Below are positions 1 through 5,729 of a stretch of 9,508 nucleotides of DNA, piece after piece. The translations under genes and the position numbers were made by a program. How positions within the stretch are numbered: the stretch's first letter is position 1; every line of letters begins with the position of its first letter. This DNA comes from Pirellulaceae bacterium (GTDB taxonomy: Bacteria; Planctomycetota; Planctomycetia; Pirellulales; Pirellulaceae): assembly GCA_020846515.1 (NCBI GenBank), contig JADLDX010000548.1:1-9508 (forward strand), written 5' to 3'. A model generated the notes under the pieces. The model did no database searches, was not told the origin of the DNA, and saw nothing but the letters and a program-made list of their open reading frames with translations.

Positions 1-54
1 AATCCTTCGAAGCTATCAATCGGTGAGCAGTCAACGACTTTTTCAACAATCAAC

Positions 55-84
55 CCGCGATAATCCGCGTTAAGGCGCGTTAAG
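55..84. repeat. Three tandem 10-bp repeats
   Basis: Three consecutive 10-mers, CCGCGATAAT, CCGCGTTAAG and GCGCGTTAAG, follow one another without spacers. The second and third differ only in their first base; the first differs from the second at two positions. The 10-bp period would place them on one face of the helix, which would suit a protein-binding site. No gene is visible in bases 1-286 around them, so no function can be assigned. Chance similarity cannot be excluded for so short an array. Confidence 0.4.
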
Positions 85-286
85 CCCCCCTGCTCTTGTT
101 ACCTGTTCATAATACCGCAAAAGGTCGTCCAGTTGGCTTTACAGGAAACTTTTGCTGGCCGAAGGGCCAAAGCGAACTTGACGAGATGCCAACTTGTCTA
201 GAAACTGTGTGCATATCGACACGGGCTGTCCGCGCTGCGGATTTGCCAGAGCGACGGACCCTGACTCGTTTGGGTCTGTTGAAACC

Positions 287-375
287 GGAGAGGTGGCTGA
301 GTGGTCGAAAGCACCGGTTTGCTAAATCGGCGAAGGGGTAACACCCTTCCGCAGGTTCGAATCCTGTCCTCTCCG
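287..375 (+). tRNA. tRNA-Ser (anticodon GCU)
   Basis: This is a class II serine tRNA that reads AGC and AGU codons. The acceptor stem GGAGAGG (287-293) pairs perfectly with CCTCTCC (368-374), and G375 is the discriminator base usual for serine tRNAs. The anticodon stem is 314-318 with 326-330, closing the loop TTGCTAA with anticodon GCT at 321-323. A long variable arm, roughly 331-350, is built on GAAGGG/CCCTTCC pairing and is the serine hallmark. The T-arm is 351-367 with loop TTCGAAT. The 3' CCA is not encoded and must be added after transcription. The gene stands alone and is followed at once by an intrinsic terminator. Open reading frames across it on both strands are shadows. Confidence 0.97.
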
Positions 376-379
376 CTGC

Positions 380-405
380 AAAACCCTGGTTTTTCCAGGG
401 TTTTT
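380..405 (+). terminator. Rho-independent terminator of tRNA-Ser
   Basis: A 10-bp perfect stem, AAAACCCTGG (380-389) with CCAGGGTTTT (395-404), encloses a TTTTT loop and ends in a T-run at 401-405. It begins five bases after the mature tRNA end. Because it also carries an A-run on the other side, it could work in the opposite direction too, but no gene on the minus strand ends nearby. Confidence 0.9.
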
Positions 406-626
406 CGCATATCTGGCCAATTGCTTTGGCTGTCCTGCACGTACATGCTTGCACGTGCTGAGTCGTCTAATGCGCTGCCTTGCCCCCTGGTGAGTCGCCA
501 GAGTCGCCTCGTTTTTTCAGGGAAAGCACGCTATTAAGGAGCGAAGGGGGTGACATGCAACTCACTCACTCCTATGGCCGAAGATCTCGAAGGCTTTGTC
601 CAAGATCGGTCGATGCGAGTGTATCT

Positions 627-1007
627 TTATGACGTGCCATGGGATCGGAAGAACTCTGCGATTTCCCGTTTCCCAATCTCGCCAGCAATTGTCTTCAGTA
701 CAAGATCAACAAGTTCGTCATCGTTGGCGATCAAGCTTTCGTCGTTGATTTCCAAAAAGATCAGTGCAGCTTCCAGGCCTACACGTTTGTTCCCATCGGC
801 GAACGGATGATTCATCACCAAATGATAAAGATAAGCGGCAGCCATTTCAAAAATGTCTGCGTGCAGGTACTGGCCGCCGAAGCATGCCTCGGGTTGAGCG
901 ATGGCGGATTCAAGAAGTCCGACATCTCGGATGCCGTGACTGCCGCCGTAGGTATCGATTTGATTTTGATGAGATTCGAGGATGTCATCCAGTGTTAAGA
1001 ACACCAC
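627..1007 (-). CDS. doc: Doc/Fic-family toxin of a type II toxin-antitoxin pair
   Basis: This 126-residue protein matches the death-on-curing (Doc) branch of the Fic fold in length and motifs. The core motif HPFADGNKRVG lies at residues 67-77, the Doc form H-x-F-x-D-x-N-K-R. Canonical AMP-transferring Fic proteins have GNGR instead. The N-terminal QIDTYGG and the GLLESAIAQP segment (30-39) are also typical of Doc. In phage P1 Doc, this motif phosphorylates a threonine of elongation factor EF-Tu and stops translation; the same activity here is inferred. The start is GTG at 1007, or the next GTG at 1004. A GGAG ribosome site at 1017-1020 overlaps the end of the antitoxin gene, with 9 bases to the first GTG. 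The gene begins 6 bases after the antitoxin stop, which suggests translational coupling and antitoxin-first expression. Confidence 0.9.
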   Translation of the reverse strand: MVFLTLDDILESHQNQIDTYGGSHGIRDVGLLESAIAQPEACFGGQYLHADIFEMAAAYLYHLVMNHPFADGNKRVGLEAALIFLEINDESLIANDDELVDLVLKTIAGEIGKREIAEFFRSHGTS

Positions 1008-1013
1008 CGGTGA

Positions 1014-1241
1014 TTACTCCGCGAGTTTATTGAAAGCCTTGGAGTGTTTTGAATTCACCTTGGCTCGTGCACCGCGAATCTTGGCTTTATGGTCGTCGGA
1101 ATCGACCGGCGCAATCCGGATCGACTTGCCATCCGTCGTTAGTTCGACTTGGGACTCAGGAGCGATCTTGAGCAAATCCAGAATGGGACGATCGATGACA
1201 ACTGCCCAACTGTTCCCATGTTTCACCAAATTCTTGATCAT
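1014..1241 (-). CDS. AbrB/MazE-type (SpoVT domain) antitoxin
   Basis: This 75-residue protein has an N-terminal swapped-hairpin DNA-binding domain at about residues 1-45. The pattern VKHGNSWAVVIDRPILDLL, then a short strand-turn-strand ending in SIRIAPV, is typical of AbrB/MazE proteins. Residues 46-75 form a basic tail (HKAKIRGARAKVNSKH) that, by analogy with MazE and Phd, would wrap the partner toxin. It is the first gene of a two-gene operon with the Doc toxin and should neutralise it and repress its own promoter. The ATG at 1241 is preceded by a G-run (1248-1253) six bases away that can serve as ribosome site. Textbook Doc partners are Phd proteins; the AbrB-type partner is a known but less classical pairing. 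Confidence 0.85.
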   Translation of the reverse strand: MIKNLVKHGNSWAVVIDRPILDLLKIAPESQVELTTDGKSIRIAPVDSDDHKAKIRGARAKVNSKHSKAFNKLAE

Positions 1242-1267
1242 CGCTTGCCCCCCACTTTAATCGATTT

Positions 1268-1283
1268 CATTGGTCGACCAATG
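1268..1283. promoter_or_regulatory. 16-bp perfect palindrome, probable operator of the toxin-antitoxin operon
   Basis: CATTGGTCGACCAATG is identical to its own reverse complement. It lies 26 bases before the antitoxin ATG and directly after the predicted -10 box, covering the expected transcription start. This is where an AbrB-type dimer would be expected to bind for autorepression. Binding by this antitoxin is inferred from position and symmetry. Confidence 0.6.
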
Positions 1284-1290
1284 TAAGTAC

Positions 1291-1319
1291 ATCATTGCTT
1301 TTGAGTTCTCTGAAGTCAA
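1291..1319 (-). promoter_or_regulatory. Promoter of the toxin-antitoxin operon
   Basis: On the minus strand TTGACT (1319-1314, five of six to the sigma-70 -35 consensus) is followed after exactly 17 bases by AATGAT (1296-1291, four of six to the -10 consensus). Transcription would start near 1284, at the edge of the operator palindrome and about 43 bases before the antitoxin ATG. Confidence 0.55.
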
Positions 1320-1326
1320 GAGACAG

Positions 1327-1421
1327 AGTTTATAAGAAAGCTATCCAACGCTACGGCGTTGGGCTGTTGGGCCATGGAAGACTCTACCTCGCCTACGCCT
1401 TTGCGAGCTTCCTTATAAACT
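1327..1421. repeat. MITE/REP-like element with 16-bp terminal inverted repeats
   Basis: The ends AGTTTATAAGAAAGCT (1327-1342) and AGCTTCCTTATAAACT (1406-1421) are inverted copies with one mismatch. Inside are two smaller hairpins. CCAACGC/GCGTTGG (1345-1362) closes a TACG loop, which as RNA on the plus strand is a very stable C(UACG)G tetraloop. CTCGC/GCGAG (1388-1407) has a 10-base loop. No protein is encoded and no clear target-site duplication flanks it. It lies 37 bases beyond the stop of the CRTAC1-like gene and 7 bases from the -35 box of the toxin-antitoxin promoter. It could be a non-autonomous mobile element, a REP-type repeat, or a structured RNA or 3'-end stem. The sequence alone does not decide. 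Confidence 0.6.
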
Positions 1422-1458
1422 AGTGGGTTCGCCTAGACGTTTTTATTGGCCGGATGCT

Positions 1459-3384
1459 TTAGTTGCCTAAGGGTTGACCGAGGCCTTCCACAATCAGGTG
1501 CTGAAGCGGCTGGGCGGCGAGCGAAAATTTTTCGCGATTGCCTCCAGGCCAGGTGACGACGATATGCGCAGAGTCATCATCCACTGGCAGGCTGCACGCG
1601 ATGCGTGGGTCGCTGGCGGACAAGTAGCTGCCGCCGCCATTGTTCATCAGCAACTGCTGGCCAAGTTTGGTGTGCAAGATCAACGTGGCCCCAATGGCGT
1701 TGCGATTGGCGCGCCGACCGACCAGTTCCAGCAAGTGCGGCTGGCGGGTTGTCTGCTTCGGTGCCGGCGCCGATAGTATCGATACCGGTTCTTCTAAATG
1801 CGAAACGGCCAAATCCATCAGTCCGTTGTTGTCCAAGTCGACATAGGCCAGCCCGCGGCCAGTGTGCACTTCGGCAAAGTAACCGCCCGCGGCCGCTTTG
1901 CGAAATCGCTTGCCCTCCAGATTCTCAAACAGCAGTGGTGCCTGACGATAGGCTGCGTAGGGTGAGGCATACGAAACATGGCCGTTGGCGACAACTAAAT
2001 CGATATCACCATCTACGTCGTAATCGATGGGCACGGTGCCAAAGCCGACATAGGTGGGCTCAATCGCAGCGAGTCCCATTTGGCGACTGGCATAGGTAAA
2101 CTGCCCAGAGCCTTCGCCGCGATAAAGTGCGAATAACTCACGCTGAAAATTGGCCACCCAGATATCGGGTAACTGGTCGCCCGTAGCGTCAAACGCACAT
2201 ACGCCCATGCTGCCCGTGCTGATACCCGCATCATCGCCCGAGACGCCGGAGAGTACCGCTGCTTCCTTAAACCGACCTGTACCATCGTTGATGTACAAGA
2301 AATTGTCGGTCGTGTCGTTGGCCACGTATAGATCAACATGGCTGTCCATGTTTACGTCTGCGGCCACCACGCCCAAGCCTTTCCCTTCCACCACCAAGCC
2401 GATCTCGGTCGCGACCGCGCGGAAGCCGCCTTGGCCATCGCCAAAGTACAGCACATCGGTTTGGCCGGTGAACTCGCGAGGAGCGCAGACTTCGCGCGTA
2501 ACGTCGCCGGTCCCGGCACACACGGGATGTTTTGACCAACTCCAATCGACGTAGTGGGCCACGTATAGATCCAACTGGCCATCGCCATCGTAGTCGGCCC
2601 AGGCCAGACTACTGCTCCAGTCATTACCTTGATGCGAAATCAACGCAGGCCAGGTAGTGAACGTGCCATCGCCGTTGTTGTGCAGCAATTGCACACCACC
2701 GTACCCACTGATGGCCAGGTCATCGAAGCCATCAGCATCCCAATCGCCAGGATAAATCCCATGCGTGAAGAATGCTTGAGCGCGTCCAGCGCAATCTTCC
2801 GGCAGTTGCTCGAAGCGCCACCCGCCCAGGTTGCGATACATGGCCGAAGGCGCACTGGTCACCGTTTTGTTGGCCAGCGAACCACCGCCAGCAAACATCA
2901 AGTCGTAAAGACCATCGCGATCGTAGTCGAGCACACCCAAGCCACCGCCCAGCGATTCCAGAATCGCAAACTCGCCGTCTGCTCGACCGTTGCTGTAAGC
3001 GAAATCAATGCCGCTCTGCTGTGTTCTCTCTTGGAACATCAACTCCGGTGGCCCGGTTGGGCTCGTCGGCAATAGCGATTTAGATGAAGTGCTACTAGAT
3101 GACGCAGTGCTATTAGACGACGCAGTGCTAGTTGCTGGAGCCGTAGGCGTGGCGACCGCGGGTTGGGACGTTGCGCCGGTTGAGTGCGGCGAGGGGGAGG
3201 CGGGCTGGGACCGCTCGCTGTTACCGGTCGTCGCTGGCCGAGACGAATTGGTCGCGTCTGGTTGGCAGCCTGTCACTGAACTGAGGATGACCAGACAGCC
3301 AAGCAGGCACAGACATCTGGGCGCGATCAGCCAACGAACTGACGACCATACGCAAGCAGGCGAGGAAAGACGCATTATCGACAT
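1459..3384 (-). CDS. CRTAC1-like secreted lipoprotein with FG-GAP/VCBS repeats and ASPIC/UnbV domain
   Basis: This is a 641-residue protein from the ATG at 3384, which has GGGA seven bases upstream. The frame stays open to a TTG at 3411 that lacks a ribosome site. A hydrophobic signal segment ends in the lipobox SVTGC, so Cys40 should be lipidated and the protein anchored outside the cytoplasmic membrane. Residues about 41-111 form a Ser/Thr/Pro/Ala-rich linker. Seven calcium-type DxDxDG-like loops follow near residues 153, 214, 264, 343, 399, 454 and 516 (for example DYDRDGLYD and DYDGDGQLD), as in an FG-GAP/VCBS beta-propeller. The loops at 343 and 399 are degenerate. The C-terminus (about 551-630) has the ASPIC/UnbV signature with NAIGA, the GGGSYLS stretch and WPGG. 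Such proteins are numerous in planctomycetes and thought to act in surface binding; no enzymatic activity is established. It is expressed alone, after an intergenic region carrying paired repeats. Confidence 0.88.
   Translation of the reverse strand: MSIMRLSSPACVWSSVRWLIAPRCLCLLGCLVILSSVTGCQPDATNSSRPATTGNSERSQPASPSPHSTGATSQPAVATPTAPATSTASSNSTASSSSTSSKSLLPTSPTGPPELMFQERTQQSGIDFAYSNGRADGEFAILESLGGGLGVLDYDRDGLYDLMFAGGGSLANKTVTSAPSAMYRNLGGWRFEQLPEDCAGRAQAFFTHGIYPGDWDADGFDDLAISGYGGVQLLHNNGDGTFTTWPALISHQGNDWSSSLAWADYDGDGQLDLYVAHYVDWSWSKHPVCAGTGDVTREVCAPREFTGQTDVLYFGDGQGGFRAVATEIGLVVEGKGLGVVAADVNMDSHVDLYVANDTTDNFLYINDGTGRFKEAAVLSGVSGDDAGISTGSMGVCAFDATGDQLPDIWVANFQRELFALYRGEGSGQFTYASRQMGLAAIEPTYVGFGTVPIDYDVDGDIDLVVANGHVSYASPYAAYRQAPLLFENLEGKRFRKAAAGGYFAEVHTGRGLAYVDLDNNGLMDLAVSHLEEPVSILSAPAPKQTTRQPHLLELVGRRANRNAIGATLILHTKLGQQLLMNNGGGSYLSASDPRIACSLPVDDDSAHIVVTWPGGNREKFSLAAQPLQHLIVEGLGQPLGN
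3080..3130 (-). repeat. 18-bp in-frame tandem repeat in the lipoprotein linker
   Basis: Two adjacent 18-base units (3095-3112 and 3113-3130) agree at 16 positions, and a shorter, related 15-base unit precedes them at 3080-3094. They encode the Ser/Thr/Ala-rich part of the linker (STASSN and STASSS). In-frame repetition suggests the linker grows and shrinks by slippage without breaking the gene. Confidence 0.6.
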
Positions 3385-3415
3385 CCAGTCATCCCATCGA
3401 GCCTGTTGCAATTTA

Positions 3416-3455
3416 GTTTATGTGTAAAGTAAAAAAGGTTTACGTGTAAAGTAAA
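3416..3455. promoter_or_regulatory. Paired 18-bp direct repeats upstream of the CRTAC1-like gene
   Basis: GTTTATGTGTAAAGTAAA (3416-3433) and GTTTACGTGTAAAGTAAA (3438-3455) differ at one base and have a 22-bp period, close to two helical turns. Each holds an inverted pair, TTTAC or TTTAT against GTAAA. They lie 32-71 bases before the ATG at 3384, in the space between comF and this gene, where promoter and operator sites are expected. On the minus strand they also supply TTTACA boxes 16 bases apart. A transcription-factor site is the likely reading; the factor is unknown. Confidence 0.5.
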
Positions 3456-3495
3456 TGGTCTGGCTGTCGTGGAGAATCGCAGCTTTTTCGGGGAG

Positions 3496-4221
3496 TTATG
3501 AGCGCGAGCCGGTGCCACGGGCAGCGACAGCAATTGTAACACGACTGGCTCCAGCCTTCAGTAGGCAGCGCGTCATTTCCGCGGCCGTGGCACCACTGGT
3601 GAAGACGTCGTCGACGATCAAGATGTGCCGCTCTGCCACGCGTTTGGGCCGGCGAACTCGAAAGGCATGCTGCACATTGGCCGGCCGATTGCTCCACGCC
3701 AACATGCCTTGCTTCTTCGTGCGTTTAACACGCTGCATCGCACTCAGCCAGAGTGGTTTGCGCAGTCTGCCCGCGATGGCCGACGCGATGGTCTCCGCCG
3801 TTGAGGTGCGGTGAGCCAGCCGCCGAGTCCAGTGGTTCGGGACCGGTAGGATCACATCGGGATTAATTTGCTCGAGCAGCAACTTGTCGCCCAGCAGTTG
3901 ACCGACCGAAGTTGCCAAAGCCTCAAAAGCGGGCTTCTTGATCAAAATGATGGCTTCACGTAACCGTCCACGATACGGGCCAAGTGCGACCACGCGATCA
4001 AATCGCCAGCCCGCGTCGCGGCACCGCACGCAGGCACTACGATCGACCACCTCCGGTACCGGCATCGCACAACGCTGACAGCAACTGGTCGCCGTCGTAA
4101 AGACCTGCCGACATTCATCACACAGCGGTTGGTCGTCGGCGACTGCCCGCTGGCACCAGGCGCACTCTGGTGGCAACACCAGATTGATCGCCCAAGATAG
4201 CGGGGCAGACAGTCGCATCAT
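3496..4221 (-). CDS. comF: ComF-family phosphoribosyltransferase-like protein
   Basis: This is a 241-residue protein from the ATG at 4221. That start has GGTGGG five bases upstream and lies 14 bases after the stop of the upstream gene. A longer frame from GTG at 4281 would overlap that gene by 46 bases and is less likely. The N-terminal part carries four cysteine pairs (C20/C23, C34/C37, C48/C51, C64/C67), the zinc-ribbon arrangement of ComF/GntX proteins. The C-terminal half is a type I phosphoribosyltransferase fold with the PRPP-binding loop IVDDVFTSGATA (residues 202-213). The RPANVQHAF stretch (179-187) is also a family signature. ComF is needed for DNA uptake in naturally competent bacteria, where it acts on the cytoplasmic side of the import machinery. 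Its role here is inferred, as no other competence gene is in the window. Confidence 0.9.
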   Translation of the reverse strand: MMRLSAPLSWAINLVLPPECAWCQRAVADDQPLCDECRQVFTTATSCCQRCAMPVPEVVDRSACVRCRDAGWRFDRVVALGPYRGRLREAIILIKKPAFEALATSVGQLLGDKLLLEQINPDVILPVPNHWTRRLAHRTSTAETIASAIAGRLRKPLWLSAMQRVKRTKKQGMLAWSNRPANVQHAFRVRRPKRVAERHILIVDDVFTSGATAAEMTRCLLKAGASRVTIAVAARGTGSRS

Positions 4222-4235
4222 GTCGGCCCACCGTG

Positions 4236-5270
4236 TTAAGCATGCGTGCCTGAACTGTGCGAGCGGATCGTATCCTCGCACTTGGCGAACAGCATCCGGC
4301 CGGCTTGAGTCTGCAGCGTACTGGTCACCACCACCGCAAACGTCTGACCGATTCGGTCTCGGCCACCTTCAACGACCACCATAGTGCCGTCGTCTAGGTA
4401 ACCAATGCCCTGCTCCGGTCCTTCACCTGGCTTAACAATTCGCACGTCAAAACTCTCACCGGGCAAAAATTGCGGACGCAGGGAAGCCGCAATCTCGTTC
4501 AAGTTAATGACCGGTACATTATGCACCTTGGCAACTTTATTCAGATTAAAGTCGCCCGTGACAATCTTGCCTTCCAAATGCTTAGCCAAAATGACCAGCC
4601 GCATATCAACCGTTTGGCCAGCAAACTCGGGCAACTCGCGCTCGTAGATTTGGAAATCAATTTTCTTTAAGCTGCGTAGTTTGTTCAGAATGTCCAGTCC
4701 GCGACGGCCGCGAGCGCGGCGCAGCCGATCACTGCTGTCAGCAATGGCTTGCAGTTCTGACAATACGAAGGCCGGCATGACGACCTGGCTGTCGATGATG
4801 TTCGTTTCTGCCAACTCAGCTAGACGACCGTCTATGATGGAACTGGTGTCCAGCACCAGTGGTCGAATGCCTTTTAAGTCCCGAGCGAACTCGACATACG
4901 GAATCACAAATCGAAAATCATCTTTTGTTTGCAACAACAGACTGGTGCAACCATAACACATGATGGCTGCGATCATTAATTGGGTCGGCGGCGCAAAGGG
5001 GCTCTTATCAATCAGCGGTGAAATGGCGACCCACAGCATATGCGTAATCAAAAAGCCGACGATCAAGCCAAAGTAGACCGCCGAAACAACTTCAATTCGT
5101 TTGCGAGGCGTGAAAATGTCGATCGCAATCACGCCCAAGGCCAGCAGGACCATACCCGAAATAATCAAGTAGGGCAGGAATGACGAGCCATTGAGCTCGA
5201 CGCGAAAAAAGTAGGTCGCCGCGCCTGCGGCGACGCAGATAAAGAAGACTCGTAGAATAAGCAGTGCCAT
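4236..5270 (-). CDS. Membrane-anchored PIN-TRAM domain protein (YacL-like putative ribonuclease)
   Basis: This is a 344-residue protein from the ATG at 5270, where the sequence becomes MALLILRVFF and starts the first membrane span. The open frame runs on to 5516, but that extension is unlike the family and ends in repeat DNA. Four membrane spans lie near residues 2-22, 31-53, 61-83 and 96-113. A PIN domain follows at about 135-262, with the acidic metal-site candidates D141 (LVLDTSSIIDGR), E172, D222 and D240 (VTGDFNLNKVA). A C-terminal TRAM domain at about 272-330 is a likely RNA-binding barrel. This order matches the YacL/PilT-like family, probably membrane-bound endoribonucleases. No Shine-Dalgarno sequence precedes the start. 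It is the first gene of a probable operon with comF, 14 bases apart. The physiological RNA target is unknown. Confidence 0.88.
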   Translation of the reverse strand: MALLILRVFFICVAAGAATYFFRVELNGSSFLPYLIISGMVLLALGVIAIDIFTPRKRIEVVSAVYFGLIVGFLITHMLWVAISPLIDKSPFAPPTQLMIAAIMCYGCTSLLLQTKDDFRFVIPYVEFARDLKGIRPLVLDTSSIIDGRLAELAETNIIDSQVVMPAFVLSELQAIADSSDRLRRARGRRGLDILNKLRSLKKIDFQIYERELPEFAGQTVDMRLVILAKHLEGKIVTGDFNLNKVAKVHNVPVINLNEIAASLRPQFLPGESFDVRIVKPGEGPEQGIGYLDDGTMVVVEGGRDRIGQTFAVVVTSTLQTQAGRMLFAKCEDTIRSHSSGTHA

Positions 5271-5314
5271 GCCGGTGGCTTTCGTCGTCGTTAGGTCATC
5301 GTGTGCGAGTAGTG

Positions 5315-5384
5315 AGACTTCTCCGCTGAAGTCTATAGGGCGTACCGGATTCTCGGACGCCGAGTAGCTGAGGGGCTTCGGCCC
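5315..5384 (-). promoter_or_regulatory. Three-hairpin leader before the PIN-TRAM gene
   Basis: Three consecutive inverted repeats lie 45-114 bases upstream of the ATG at 5270. AGACTTC/GAAGTCT (5315-5334) is a 7-bp stem with a 6-base loop. CTCGG/CCGAG (5352-5364) is a 5-bp stem with a 3-base loop. GGGC/GCCC (5373-5384) encloses TTCG on the plus strand and CGAA on the transcribed strand. None has a T-tract, so they are not intrinsic terminators. If transcription starts further upstream, the mRNA leader would be structured. No known riboswitch class is recognised. Confidence 0.35.
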
Positions 5385-5460
5385 GGTAACCAACAGTTTA
5401 CACAAAATCCCATGCAGTGGACCAGTCTGGCTCTCAAAAGTGGGGCCTCGAAGCTGTTGA

Positions 5461-5726
5461 CCAGTACTCGGATGTACTCGTTTAACAGTCAGCCGCAGGC
5501 GTACTCGAGCCAACATGGCGCCGTATGGGTGCTCGTTTAACAGTCAGCCGTAGGCGTACTCGAGCCGACACGGAGAGCTTGACCTCACCTACACGTGCGT
5601 TGATCGCTAGCCTCCTAGAGGCTGGTGCACGAGTGAGTACGCCGGCTGACTGGTGCAGGAGGTGAGTACGCCTGCGGCTGACTGTTAAACGAGTACGCCT
5701 GCGGCTGACTGGTAAACGAAGTACGC
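5461..5726. repeat. Inverted cluster of intergenic repeats (two copies one way, three the other)
   Basis: Two 35-bp copies, 5477-5511 and 5532-5566, differ at one base (C5496/T5551) and are spaced 55 bases apart. Their core is CTCGTTTAACAGTCAGCC. The reverse complement of this core recurs at 5635-5661 (degenerate, missing a TGC), 5664-5693 and 5691-5719, the last two adjoining with a 27-bp period. A further decayed fragment is seen at about 5461-5470. Between the two arms is a hairpin, CTAGCCTC/GAGGCTGG (5607-5625). The units abut without unique spacers of constant length and occur in both orientations, so this is not a CRISPR array. No transposase is present. The block separates the PIN-TRAM leader from the end of the GH10-like gene. 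Confidence 0.85.
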
Positions 5727-5729
5727 GGT

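Noticed and set aside
178..204. TTGACG and TAGAAA as a promoter of the tRNA gene
   Set aside because: The spacing is only 15 bases, the -10 box is poor, and it would leave a leader of about 75 bases.
107..454. Open frames on both strands across the tRNA-Ser, including one with an ERTGFEP-like string
   Set aside because: They run straight through a perfect tRNA and its terminator; the string is the translated complement of a serine tRNA, a well-known false gene.
437..458. GCACGT/ACGTGC inverted pair after the tRNA terminator
   Set aside because: A 6-bp stem with a 10-base loop is expected by chance, and no gene lies next to it.
639..998. 119-codon open frame on the plus strand
   Set aside because: It is the antisense shadow of the Doc toxin gene, which has clear family motifs.
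1605..2099. 164-codon frame on the plus strand, and several others across 1474-3427
   Set aside because: Arg/Cys/Pro-rich shadows of the CRTAC1-like gene with no recognisable domain.
4222..4281. 20-codon extension of ComF from a GTG start
   Set aside because: It would overlap the upstream gene by 46 bases, while the ATG at 4221 has a good ribosome site and starts just after that gene's stop.
5271..5516. 82-codon N-terminal extension of the PIN-TRAM protein
   Set aside because: It starts inside repeat DNA, is not membrane-like, and the family begins at the hydrophobic MALLILRVFF segment.
5461..5726. CRISPR array
   Set aside because: Copies occur in both orientations, spacers are not of constant length, some units abut, and no cas gene is present.
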